A DNA stretch of 64,000 bases, taken from assembly GCA_024707255.1 (NCBI GenBank), contig JANQAC010000001.1:744001-808000 (forward strand). The letters run 5' to 3'. The translations under genes were made by a program, and so were the position numbers. The stretch is from Asticcacaulis sp. (GTDB lineage Bacteria > Pseudomonadota > Alphaproteobacteria > Caulobacterales > Caulobacteraceae). Positions 38,571 to 47,434 of this stretch are shown one piece after another (within the stretch, counting starts at the first letter, position 1; each line of letters starts with the position of its first letter). Under the pieces are notes generated by a model that was not told the DNA's origin, searched no databases, and was given only the letters and a program-made list of their open reading frames with translations.

Positions 38571-39893
38571 ATGAGACTGTCCCTTCCTTCTCTTTCCATC
38601 ATGGCCATGCTCCTATCTGTGCCCGTTTTCGCTGGCCCCGCCTTCGCCGCAGTCGTCGGCGTCAATACCGCGGCTCAGGCGATCACCGCCGAGCGCATCA
38701 ACACCCTGCCGCCGGAAGCGCAGCCGGTCTGGCGGTCCTATCTCGACCGATCCGTGGCACAGATGGCCGCCGATCGTGCCGTCCTGGCCGCCGAAGGGGC
38801 GCCGGGCGATTTCGTGCCTGTCAAAATGCGCGGCGACAGCGAAAAGACCATGCCCCTCGATCGCGCGCCTGAATGGTACGCCACGCCGGAGGCCCGCCAT
38901 ATCGCCGATGTCATTGTCAGTTTCCAGACCCCGGCCGGCGGCTGGAGCAAGAACCAGTCGCGCGACGGCGCCCTGCGCGTCCCCGGCCAGCCCTGGGCGG
39001 GCGACAACAATTCGCATTTCGCCGCGCCGGGTGATTTCGATATTGCGCGTGACGAGCACTGGCACTATGTCGGCACCTTAGATAACGACGCCACCATCAC
39101 CGAATTGCAGTTCCTGGCGCGCGTCATCACGGCGCTTCCCGGCGCGGACGGCCAGCCCTATCGCACCGCTTTTGACAAGGGCGCGGCTTATCTGTTCAAT
39201 GCCCAGTTTCCCAATGGCGGCTGGCCGCAGGTCTGGCCGCTCGAAGGCGGTTATCATGACGCCATCACCTTCAACGACGACGCCCTGGTCCATGCCGCCG
39301 AGCTGATGTCGGATATCGCCTCTGGCAATGGCGATTACGCCTTCGTGCCGGAGGCCACACGCCAGAAGGCCGCCGCCGCGCGTGATAAGGCCATCGCCTG
39401 CATCCTGGCCACACAGGTGCGCGTCAATGGCCATCGCACCGTCTGGGGACAGCAGCATGACGCCCTGACAGAATTGCCGGTGGCCGCGCGTAATTTCGAG
39501 CCTGACGCCCTTTCCAGCGCCGAAAGCGCCAGCCTGCTCGTCTATCTGATGAAGCTGCCTGATCCGTCGCCGCAGGTCGTGGCGGCCGTGCATGACGGCG
39601 TAAGATGGCTGCATGGCGCAGCGCTGCACGATGTCGCCTGGACCGATGGCGGCGATAAGGCCGCGGGCCGCAAGCTGATCGCCAGCCCCGGTGCGCCCGA
39701 CCTGTGGGCGCGCTATTATGTGGCGGCTACCGGCAAGCCGATCTTCGGCGACCGCGACAAGACCCTGCACGATGATGTCAACGAAATCAGTCTGGAACGC
39801 CGCAACGGCTATGCCTGGTTCAACACCGCGCCGCTGAAGGTCTTCAAAGCCTACGCCAAATGGAGCCTCGACCATCCGCAGGCCACGCAATGA
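38571..39893 (+). CDS. Pectate lyase, PL10 family
   Basis: A 440-residue protein with a signal peptide (cleavage near AFA-AVV) and a PL10 (alpha/alpha) toroid lyase domain. The family motifs are GGWSKNQ and PNGGWPQVWPLEGGYHDAITFNDDALVHAAELM, the substrate-binding and Ca2+ region of pectic acid lyases. It cuts polygalacturonate by beta-elimination, giving the unsaturated ends that GH105 later removes. Its stop overlaps the next gene (ATGA). Confidence 0.9.
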   Translation: MRLSLPSLSIMAMLLSVPVFAGPAFAAVVGVNTAAQAITAERINTLPPEAQPVWRSYLDRSVAQMAADRAVLAAEGAPGDFVPVKMRGDSEKTMPLDRAPEWYATPEARHIADVIVSFQTPAGGWSKNQSRDGALRVPGQPWAGDNNSHFAAPGDFDIARDEHWHYVGTLDNDATITELQFLARVITALPGADGQPYRTAFDKGAAYLFNAQFPNGGWPQVWPLEGGYHDAITFNDDALVHAAELMSDIASGNGDYAFVPEATRQKAAAARDKAIACILATQVRVNGHRTVWGQQHDALTELPVAARNFEPDALSSAESASLLVYLMKLPDPSPQVVAAVHDGVRWLHGAALHDVAWTDGGDKAAGRKLIASPGAPDLWARYYVAATGKPIFGDRDKTLHDDVNEISLERRNGYAWFNTAPLKVFKAYAKWSLDHPQATQ

Positions 39894-41497
39894 ACCGGCG
39901 CGACAGCTTGAAGCTCATGGGCGCCGCCGCCGGCCTCATGGCCGTGCCTGCGCTCGCCAGGACCAACACACCGCAAGTGATGACGCAGGCCGGGCCGGTG
40001 ATCGGGCAGTCAAAGGGTAGTGTCGATGTTTTTCTCGGCCTGCGCTATGGCGAGGATACCGGCCCCAATAACGGCAAGGCGCGCTTCAGGCCGCCGGTAA
40101 AGCCGCAACCGTGGACCAAACCCTATATCGCCGATCATTATGGCGCAGCCGCCCCGCAAGCCGGTACGCCCGATCCTTACAGCCAAAGCGAGGACTGCCT
40201 GTTCCTCAATATCTGGACGCCACAAGCCAGCGCTGGCAAGCGGCGGCCGGTCATGGTCTATATCCACGGCGGCGCCTACAATACCGGTTCCGGCGGCAGC
40301 CCGCTCTATGACGGCACGAACCTGTCCTTGCGCGGCGATGTGGTGGTGGTGACGATCAATCACCGTCTGAACGCCTTCGGCTATCTCTACCTGGCGCGGC
40401 TGGAACACGAGGTCACAGGCGCATCGGGACCGCTGGCCTTTTCCGGCAATTGCGGCCAGCTTGATATCCATCTGGCGCTTGAATGGATACGTGACAATAT
40501 CGCCGCCTTCGGCGGTGATCCCGATTGCGTCATGGTCTTCGGCCAGTCCGGCGGCGGCGCCAAGATCGCCACAATGATGGCGACCCCGACGGCCAGAGGC
40601 CTGTTCCACCGCGCCGCCACCATGAGCGGCCAGCAGGTCACCGCCTCAGGCCCCGGCAACGCCACCCAGCGCGCCATAACCTTCCTCGCTGAACTTGGGC
40701 TCAAACCTGATGCCGCTGGACTGGCGCAGGTGCAGGCCCTGCCCCTGGCTGACCTGGTGGCGGCGCTGAAGGCCACCGATCCGGTGATCGGCAAGGGCGG
40801 GCTGTACTTCGGTCCGGTGCTCGATGAAATGGTTCTCTTCCGTCACCCGTTCTGGCCCGACGCCCCGGTGCAATCCGCTGACATACCGATGATGATCGGC
40901 AATACGCACGATGAAACCCGCGCTTTCTTAAGCGGCGATCCGCACAATTTCGACCTGACCTGGGAAGAACTGCCGGCAAAACTGCCGCCGCAATACCGCG
41001 TAGATATCGATCCCTATATGGTGATCAATACCTACCGCCGGCTTTATCCGCAGATGTCGCCGTCCGATGTTTTTTTTGCCGCCACCACGGCCGGGCGATC
41101 CTGGCGCGGCGCGATCGAGGAACTGGAGGCCCGCGCAAAGTCAGGCGCGGTCACCTACGCTTATCAGGTCGACTGGAAAACGCCGAAAAACGGCGGACGG
41201 CTGGGTGCGCCCCACACCATCGATATCCCGCTGGTTTTCCGCACCACCGGCGTGCCGGACAGCATCACCACTGACAGCACAGACGCCCGCAAAATGGCCG
41301 ACCTGTTCTCGGATGCCTTCATTGCTTTTGCCCGCACGGGTTCGCCGCAAACCGCCGCCCTGCCGGACTGGAAGCCCTATTCGATGGTAAAGCGCGAAAC
41401 AATGCTGATGGACCTGCCGCCGCAACTGGCCAATGACCCGCGCGGCGAGGAGCGCAAGCTCTTCGCCAGGGTGCCCTTCACCCAGCAGGGCACCTGA
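39890..41497 (+). CDS. Type B carboxylesterase, secreted
   Basis: About 535 residues of the alpha/beta-hydrolase carboxylesterase B family. It has a Tat-like signal (NRRDSLKLMGAAAGL), oxyanion-hole segment VYIHGGAYNTGSGG, nucleophile Ser in VFGQSGGGAK, and catalytic His in APHTIDIPLVF. It is placed in the pectin cluster with overlapping start (ATGA), so it may remove acetyl, methyl or feruloyl groups from pectin; the exact ester is not known. The 3' end overlaps the next gene on the other strand by 20 bp. Confidence 0.85.
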   Translation: MNRRDSLKLMGAAAGLMAVPALARTNTPQVMTQAGPVIGQSKGSVDVFLGLRYGEDTGPNNGKARFRPPVKPQPWTKPYIADHYGAAAPQAGTPDPYSQSEDCLFLNIWTPQASAGKRRPVMVYIHGGAYNTGSGGSPLYDGTNLSLRGDVVVVTINHRLNAFGYLYLARLEHEVTGASGPLAFSGNCGQLDIHLALEWIRDNIAAFGGDPDCVMVFGQSGGGAKIATMMATPTARGLFHRAATMSGQQVTASGPGNATQRAITFLAELGLKPDAAGLAQVQALPLADLVAALKATDPVIGKGGLYFGPVLDEMVLFRHPFWPDAPVQSADIPMMIGNTHDETRAFLSGDPHNFDLTWEELPAKLPPQYRVDIDPYMVINTYRRLYPQMSPSDVFFAATTAGRSWRGAIEELEARAKSGAVTYAYQVDWKTPKNGGRLGAPHTIDIPLVFRTTGVPDSITTDSTDARKMADLFSDAFIAFARTGSPQTAALPDWKPYSMVKRETMLMDLPPQLANDPRGEERKLFARVPFTQQGT

Positions 41498-42227
41498 TCT
41501 CAAGCCAGCGCGCCGCCAGATCAGGCCAGGCGGCATGAGTTCCATCCCTGTGCCGCAGCGCGAAGCCATGCGGCGCCGTTCCGAAAATATGCGCATCCAG
41601 ATCGATGCCGGCGTCGCGCGCGGCGGAAATGAAACGCAGCGCATTTTCGATAGGGACCACGCCATCATGCAGCGCATAGGCCAGGAAAACCGGAACGTCC
41701 GGCATGACGGACAGGCCCACGGGCCACTCGTCGTAAACGGCTTGCTTTTCCGGAGGCGCGAAATCAGGCTTACCCAGCGGCACCTTATGATCGCGGTGAT
41801 TACCGTTTATAGGCGCATAAACCGCCAGCACGCCCGCCACCGCCCTCTGGCTTGCCAACACCAGAGCCAAATGGCCGCCGGAGGACAATCCCATGATGAA
41901 GAGCGGCAAATCCCGGCCCAGATGATCCAGCGCCAAAAGGCCGTCAGTCAGCGCAATGTCGTGCGGATGACCGTCGGCACCGGGAAGGCGATGAATGAGC
42001 ACGCTGGCCTCATAACCCAGCCCGCCAAGCCAGGCCGCGATTTCCGCGCCTTCCTTGTCAGCCATCAGGCGCGTGTAGCCGCCGCCGGGACAGACCAGAA
42101 CCCGCGCCGCCGGCCTGTCCACCGGGTAAATGTGCAGTTCCGGATGATGAATATGCACGGCAATGCGCTCACCATCCATGCACTCGAAAATATTCTCCGC
42201 CCCCGCCGCCAGCCGGATGACCTGCAT
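41478..42227 (-). CDS. Alpha/beta hydrolase, acetyl esterase-like
   Basis: A 249-residue alpha/beta hydrolase of the BD-FAE/acetylxylan-esterase type. The oxyanion segment LVCPGGGYTRLMADKEG and nucleophile GLSSGGHLAL are present, and the catalytic Asp and His (HDGVVPIENAL, FGTAPHGFAL) follow. There is no signal peptide, so it may be cytoplasmic. Its start overlaps the stop of the PL1 gene (TGATG). It would deacetylate imported oligosaccharides. Confidence 0.85.
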   Translation of the reverse strand: MQVIRLAAGAENIFECMDGERIAVHIHHPELHIYPVDRPAARVLVCPGGGYTRLMADKEGAEIAAWLGGLGYEASVLIHRLPGADGHPHDIALTDGLLALDHLGRDLPLFIMGLSSGGHLALVLASQRAVAGVLAVYAPINGNHRDHKVPLGKPDFAPPEKQAVYDEWPVGLSVMPDVPVFLAYALHDGVVPIENALRFISAARDAGIDLDAHIFGTAPHGFALRHRDGTHAAWPDLAARWLEIRCPAG

Positions 42228-43572
42228 CAGTGCTTCGGCGCCGACTTCGCATAAAGTGACGCCCAGCCGGCCTTGGGGCTCATGTCGTCAAGGTTCCAGT
42301 CCGCTTCCACGAATGGCGCATCGGTGCGCTGATATTTCGGATAGCCGTAATAGTTCTGCGTTTCGGAATCGATGATCTCGCCGCGCCCTTCGGCCACATC
42401 CGACAGGATCTTGAAATCGACATCGTCACGGTCCCAGGGCCGGGCGCCGACGGATTCGTAGATTTCGTCCTCCAGCCGCGCCGCCGGAATGATCGGCATA
42501 TTCTCCGGCAGATAAGGCGTCTGGGCTTTCAGGATTTTCGCCGAACCGGTAGTGTAGCGGCCGGTCTGGGCCACCGGTGTTCCATAGGGATCGACAGCGA
42601 TATTATCGCGCATGTACAGCGAAACGTCGCCATCGCCTCCCAGACTGAAGAGCGGCGTGGCGGTCACCGTATCCGGCCCCTGGCGATAGACATTACCGAT
42701 CAGGGTGATCATCCCGGTCTCGAACGGATGGGTTTCCCATTCATGGGCGATCAGGTTGTAGTGAATCGCCTTCTGCCCCGGATTATAGATCATAGAATTG
42801 ACCTCGGCGGCATGGACCCCGCCCTTGAACAGGGCGTTGCGCTCCTCGTTCGAGGCATAGAGATTGGCATAGAGCAGGATGCCCGTGGCATTGTCGTGGA
42901 TCAGGCCGCCCTTGGAATGCTCGCCCTTGCCGTGGGTCGATTTCGCCAGCCCTTCATAGACCAGGTTATGGCTGTAGGTGATGTCATGCGAGGTGTTCTG
43001 CCGCCATTCGGTGATGTCCGTCCCCTTGAAGCGCGGCCCGGACGCCGACAGGTTCTCGTCGGTCGCCCAGGAGAAACTGCAATGATCGACAATGACATTA
43101 TAGGCCCCGTTGGCGGAGAGGCCATCGGCCTCCCAGCCGCTTTTCTTGGGGTGGCCGGCCTCGCCGGTGCGAACCATGATATGCTGCACGATGACATCAT
43201 GGGTGGCTATGTTGAACTCGCCCTTGATGAAGGTGATGCCGGGCGAAGGCGCCGTCTGGCCGGCAATGGTCAGGAAGGGATTTTTGATTCGGATCGAGGC
43301 GCTGTCGAGATCGATGACACCGCCAACCTCGAAAACCACGATGCGCGGCCCTTCGGCTTCCACCGCCGCGCGGAAGGAGCCCGGCCCGCTTTCATTGAGA
43401 TTGGTGACGCGAAGGATGCGCCCCCCTTGCCGCCCTGGGTGGCCGCGGCCCAGCCCAGGACATCATAGGTCGACCGGTTCAGGTGAAAATCCGCTGTCCC
43501 CGCCGCTGCCGCTATAGCAGGGGTAGCGAGAGCCATGACGCCGCACAGCCATAATATCTTTTTGAAAGACAT
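42227..43572 (-). CDS. Pectate lyase, PL1-type (one frameshift)
   Basis: A secreted beta-helix lyase of about 448 residues. The signal peptide is MSFKKILWLCGVMALATPAIA. The PL1 hallmark is split: GWAAATQGGKGG is in one frame and ILRVTNLNESGPGSFRAAVE in the other. One G added to the G6 run at 43421-43426 gives GGKGGRILRVTNLNESGPGS. The catalytic region IVDHCSFSWATDENLSASG and later YSHNLVYEGL support PL1. It is divergent from the LacI-type gene, with an operator between. It is followed by the esterase in one operon. Confidence 0.86.
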
Positions 43573-43676
43573 AGCGTTTCCTTCTTTTCAAACCCTGTTT
43601 CGGCCGGTTCGGCCGTCTTCGGTTCGCCCGCTCGATTCCTTGGGTGAAATCGATGCGTGACGTCCGCCTTATAGTA

Positions 43677-43692
43677 TGGTAACCGGTGTCAT
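43677..43692. promoter_or_regulatory. Candidate operator between PL1 and lacI-type genes
   Basis: TGGTAACCGGTGTCAT, whose 14-base core GGTAACCGGTGTCA is the exact reverse complement of the motif in front of kduI (44831-44844). It would allow autoregulation. Confidence 0.65.
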
Positions 43693-43740
43693 AAAGCTAA
43701 TCGGCGCCCTTTGCAAGGGGCCGGATTCCGGGGAGGCGGG

Positions 43741-44799
43741 ATGACGGAGACGATTGAAGCCTTTCTCGGACGCCGCAGGAAGGCGACTATAAATGATGTG
43801 GCCCGGCTGGCCGGCGTCTCCAAAAAGACCGTCTCGCGCGTCATCAACAACTCGCCGAGCGTCCATGCGCGGACCCGCGACGAGATCGCCGACATCATTA
43901 CGCGCATCGGCTTCCGGCCCGATCCGCAGGCGCGCGGTCTGGCCTTTCGCCGGGCCCTGCTGATCGGCCTGATCTACGACAATCCCAATGCCCAATATAT
44001 CGTCAACATGCAGATGGGCGCGCTGGACCGCCTGCGCGGCTCGGGCATCGAGTTGGTCGTCCATCCCTGTACCTGGCACAGCGAAACCTTCGTTTCCGAA
44101 CTGCGCGACTTTCTGGAAAGCCAGCGGCCATCCGGCGTCATCGTCCTGCCGCCGATCGCCGAGGACCGCCGATTGCTGGACCTGCTGGACGAGCTGAATG
44201 TACCGCGTGTGCGGGTGACGGCGCGCACCTCCGGCGATAGCAATACTTCCATTGGGCGGGAAATCGTGTCGTGCGATGATATCGGCTGCGCCGAGGCCGG
44301 CGCGCATATCGCCGAGCTCGGTCATCGCCGCATCGGCTACATCGGCGGCAATCCTGACTATCCTTCGGCCCATGTCCGCCGGCACGGTTTCGAGACCGGA
44401 CTGGCCGCACATGGCACCGCCATCGCGCCGGACCTCGATGAAACGGGAAATTACAGTTTCGAGTCGGGCTATGCGGCGGCGAGGCGCCTTCTCAGCCGGC
44501 CTGACCGCCCCACGGCGATCATCTGCGCCAATGACGAAATGGCTGCCGGCGCCTACAAGGCCGCCTTTGAAGCCGGCCTGCGCATCCCCGGCGATCTGAC
44601 CCTGATCGGTTTCGACGATGCGCCGATCGCCGACCGCCTGTCGCCGCCGCTGACGACAGTTCGCCTGCCGACCCGCGAAATGGCGCGCATGGCTGCCGAT
44701 CTGCTCGTCACCAAGGCTTCCCCCACTGACACGGCCATAACGGTGGCTTCGGCCCTGATCGTGCGCGGCTCTTCAGGGGTGCCTAAGGCCGACCTGTGA
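43741..44799 (+). CDS. LacI-family transcriptional regulator of the pectin genes
   Basis: A 352-residue repressor-type regulator. The N-terminal LacI helix-turn-helix is ATINDVARLAGVSKKTVSRV, and the C-terminal periplasmic-binding-protein fold spans about residues 65-340 (IGLIYDNPNAQY, AIICANDEMAAGAYKA, LTLIGFDDAPIADRL). ATG at 43741 follows GGGGAGGCGGG. Palindromes with core ACCGGT lie before its own gene, PL1, kduI, the ABC importer and the first TonB receptor, so these are its likely targets. The effector is probably a pectin breakdown product such as KDG or DKII. Confidence 0.9.
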   Translation: MTETIEAFLGRRRKATINDVARLAGVSKKTVSRVINNSPSVHARTRDEIADIITRIGFRPDPQARGLAFRRALLIGLIYDNPNAQYIVNMQMGALDRLRGSGIELVVHPCTWHSETFVSELRDFLESQRPSGVIVLPPIAEDRRLLDLLDELNVPRVRVTARTSGDSNTSIGREIVSCDDIGCAEAGAHIAELGHRRIGYIGGNPDYPSAHVRRHGFETGLAAHGTAIAPDLDETGNYSFESGYAAARRLLSRPDRPTAIICANDEMAAGAYKAAFEAGLRIPGDLTLIGFDDAPIADRLSPPLTTVRLPTREMARMAADLLVTKASPTDTAITVASALIVRGSSGVPKADL

Positions 44800-44830
44800 C
44801 GCTGCACCAGAATTGTGTTGCCAAAATAAA

Positions 44831-44844
44831 TGACACCGGTTACC
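44831..44844. promoter_or_regulatory. Candidate LacI-family operator before kduI
   Basis: TGACACCGGTTACC, core ACCGGT, 83 bp before the kduI ATG. Confidence 0.65.
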
Positions 44845-44926
44845 AACCATGCAAACCACAACACATAAACAACGAGGCATCGAACAGAAGATGTTCGGAT
44901 AAGCCTTTTCAAACGGGAATAAGACC

Positions 44927-45787
44927 ATGTGTACCAGCCCCTATGCCAAAACGCTTTACGCCACCCATCCGGATATGATGAAGGGCGCGGATAATGCCGA
45001 CCTGCGCGACAAGTATCTGATGACGGGCCTGTTCGCGCCGGACGCCGTGGTGCTGAACTACACCCATTTCGAGCGTTTCGTCATCGGCGGCGCCGCTCCG
45101 GTCAAGGGCACAGTCAAGCTGCCCGACCAGACGGAGCCGGCTTCCGCCGCTGGCCATCCCTTCCTCGAACGCCGCGAACTGGGCCTCATCAATGTTGGCG
45201 CCGGCACCGGCAAGGTGTCGGTCGATGGCGTGGTTTATGACCTGGCGCAAAAGGACGGCCTCTATATCCCCATGGGCTCGGCCGAGGTGCTGTTCTCCTC
45301 GGACGATGCTGCCAATCCCGCCCTCTTCTACCTGACTTCGACACCGGCCCATGCCCGCTACGAGACCGTCAAGATCTCCATCGACAAGGCCGTGCCGCTG
45401 GAACGCGGGTCGCTGGAACAATCCAACCAGCGCGTCATCTATCAGTACATTGTGCCGACCACGGCCAAATCCTGCCAGTTGCTGCTGGGCCTGACCATAC
45501 TCGCCCCCGGTTCGGTGTGGAACACCATGCCGCCGCACCTGCATGACCGCCGTTCGGAGGTCTATTTCTACTTTGGCCTGGGCCAGAATGACCGCGTTTT
45601 CCACTTCATGGGCCAGCCCGATAATGCCCGTCATATCGTCATGGCCAATAACGAGGCCGTGGTCTCGCCGCCATGGTCGATCCACATGGGCTGCGGCACC
45701 AGCAACTACGCCTTCATCTGGGCCATGGGCGGTGAAAACCTCGACTATACCGACATGAATGTCCTCGATATCTGCCAGTTGGCCTAA
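44927..45787 (+). CDS. kduI: 5-keto-4-deoxyuronate isomerase
   Basis: A 286-residue cupin-type zinc isomerase converting 5-keto-4-deoxyuronate (from unsaturated galacturonate) to 2,5-diketo-3-deoxygluconate. The metal-binding motif [13 protein letters not shown] is present, and the C terminus ([14 protein letters not shown]) matches KduI. The start is [15 protein letters not shown]. It is followed by kduD. Confidence 0.94.
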   Translation: MCTSPYAKTLYATHPDMMKGADNADLRDKYLMTGLFAPDAVVLNYTHFERFVIGGAAPVKGTVKLPDQTEPASAAGHPFLERRELGLINVGAGTGKVSVDGVVYDLAQKDGLYIPMGSAEVLFSSDDAANPALFYLTSTPAHARYETVKISIDKAVPLERGSLEQSNQRVIYQYIVPTTAKSCQLLLGLTILAPGSVWNTMPPHLHDRRSEVYFYFGLGQNDRVFHFMGQPDNARHIVMANNEAVVSPPWSIHMGCGTSNYAFIWAMGGENLDYTDMNVLDICQLA

Positions 45788-45837
45788 GCAGGGTCACAGA
45801 CCCTGCACCCATAAGTTATCAGTGGAAACGACATTTT

Positions 45838-46593
45838 ATGAGCAAACTTTTCGATCTGTCCGGCAAGGTCGCCATCGTCACCGGCGGCAACAAGGGCCTG
45901 GGCGCCGGTATCGCCTTGGCGCTCGCAGAGGCCGGGGCCGATATCGCCGTTGTCTCCACGCGGACGGAAACCAAAACGGTCGAGGCGGTCAAGGCACTGG
46001 GCCGCAAGGCCATCCACATTGCCGCCGACCTGACCTCGATCGAACCGATCCCGCACATCGTCTCGACCACGCTGTCAGACCTTGGCAGGCTCGACATCCT
46101 CATCAATAATGCCGGCATGATCCGCCGCGCCGACAGCGTCGATTTCACCGAAGCCGACTGGGACGCGGTGATCGACCTGAACCTGAAGAGCGCCTTCTTC
46201 CTGGCCCAGGCCTGCGGTCGTCACATGATCCAGCAAGGTGACGGCAAGATCATCAATATCGCCTCGATGCTCAGCTTCCAGGGCGGCATCCGCGTGCCCT
46301 CCTACACCGCTTCGAAATCAGGCATTGCCGGCATCACCAAGCTGCTGGCCAATGAGTGGGCGTCCGGGGGCGTCAATGTCAACGCCATCGCGCCGGGCTA
46401 TATGGCCACCGACAACACCGCCGCCCTGCAGGCCGATGAAGCCCGCAACCGCTCGATTCTGGAGCGCATTCCCGCCGGGCGCTGGGGCAATCCGTCCGAC
46501 ATGGCCGGCGCCGCGGTGTTCCTGGCCTCCGCCGCCTCCGACTACGTCAACGGCATCACCCTCCCCGTGGATGGTGGATGGCTGGCGCGATAA
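45838..46593 (+). CDS. kduD: 2-deoxy-D-gluconate 3-dehydrogenase / DKII reductase
   Basis: A 251-residue short-chain dehydrogenase. The cofactor motif is GGNKGLGAG, NNAG is present (LINNAGMI), and the catalytic Tyr-x3-Lys is YTASKSG. Downstream of kduI it reduces 2,5-diketo-3-deoxygluconate to KDG. No kdgK or kdgA follows here, so KDG must be handled by genes elsewhere. Confidence 0.92.
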   Translation: MSKLFDLSGKVAIVTGGNKGLGAGIALALAEAGADIAVVSTRTETKTVEAVKALGRKAIHIAADLTSIEPIPHIVSTTLSDLGRLDILINNAGMIRRADSVDFTEADWDAVIDLNLKSAFFLAQACGRHMIQQGDGKIINIASMLSFQGGIRVPSYTASKSGIAGITKLLANEWASGGVNVNAIAPGYMATDNTAALQADEARNRSILERIPAGRWGNPSDMAGAAVFLASAASDYVNGITLPVDGGWLAR

Positions 46594-46597
46594 GCTT

Positions 46598-47356
46598 TTA
46601 GCGCCCTTTTTTCAGCGCTTTCATGCGCGTGGCCACGGCCATGCGGCGCTCGCTGCTGGCCTTGCGCGCGTTCTCGACCGCCACCATCTCGGTAGCGCGC
46701 AGCAGGTGCTCGATCACCCGATCCATATGCTCGTGCATGGCCTGACGCGCCGCCGCCACCGAGCGGTTTTTCAGCGCGGTCAGAATATCGGTATGTTCGG
46801 CGATCCGGTCATTCATGCCGAGATCGGCGGCGCGTGCCAGCACATTGCGCGCCAGCGGCGAATGATAACGCCAGTCCCACAGGTTCTCGACGCAGGTGGT
46901 CAGGGCGCCGTTGCCGGTGCTCTGGGCGATCAGGATATGGAATTCGCGGTCGGCCTTTTCAGCCGCCACCGGATCGGCGTCGCCCATTTTCTGAACCAGC
47001 GCTTCCAGTTCGGCGATCTGCTCCTCGCTGATCAGGGTGGCCGCCAGGGCCGCGACCTCGGCTTCCAGCAGACGGCGGGCCTCGATTAGTTCGAAGGCGC
47101 CGATCTCGGAATCGGTAAAGGCCGGCGCGCGCTGTTTCTTGCTGGACACCGTGATGCCGAGGCCATGCTTGGCCTCGATCAGGCCCAGAATTTCCAGAGC
47201 GATCATCGCCTCGCGCAGGGATGGCCGGCTGACGCCGTATTGCAGCGCCAGTTCACGCTCGGTCGGCAGCCGGTCCCCCGGCTTGTAGCGCCCTGATTCG
47301 ATCTCGGCGGCGATGGAATCGGCGATCTTGCGGTAAAGCTTTCTGGAATCTGACAT
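46598..47356 (-). CDS. GntR/FadR-family regulator
   Basis: A 252-residue regulator with an N-terminal winged helix (KPGDRLPTERELALQYGVSRPSLREAMIALEILG) and a C-terminal FCD helical domain (about residues 95-235) that carries metal/ligand His residues. FCD regulators of the UxuR/ExuR kind bind TTGGT-N-ACCAA palindromes and respond to uronates. Such sites are seen in the receptor-manD spacer (52408-52422, 52773-52787). The gene is downstream of GH35 on the same strand, so it may be co-transcribed with it. Confidence 0.88.
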   Translation of the reverse strand: MSDSRKLYRKIADSIAAEIESGRYKPGDRLPTERELALQYGVSRPSLREAMIALEILGLIEAKHGLGITVSSKKQRAPAFTDSEIGAFELIEARRLLEAEVAALAATLISEEQIAELEALVQKMGDADPVAAEKADREFHILIAQSTGNGALTTCVENLWDWRYHSPLARNVLARAADLGMNDRIAEHTDILTALKNRSVAAARQAMHEHMDRVIEHLLRATEMVAVENARKASSERRMAVATRMKALKKGR

Positions 47357-47375
47357 CGGTGCGGAAAATGAAGGA

Positions 47376-47415
47376 TGAACGCGGAATCATATGATCGTTA
47401 ACATGTCCGCGTTCA
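47376..47415. other. Inverted repeat between GH35 and gntR-type genes
   Basis: Perfect 10-bp arms TGAACGCGGA and TCCGCGTTCA, 20-bp spacer containing the palindrome ATCATATGAT (47386-47395). It may be an operator, an intercistronic mRNA stem or a weak terminator. No T-tract is seen. Confidence 0.5.
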
Positions 47416-47434
47416 ATCAAAAAGCCCCTGCCCC

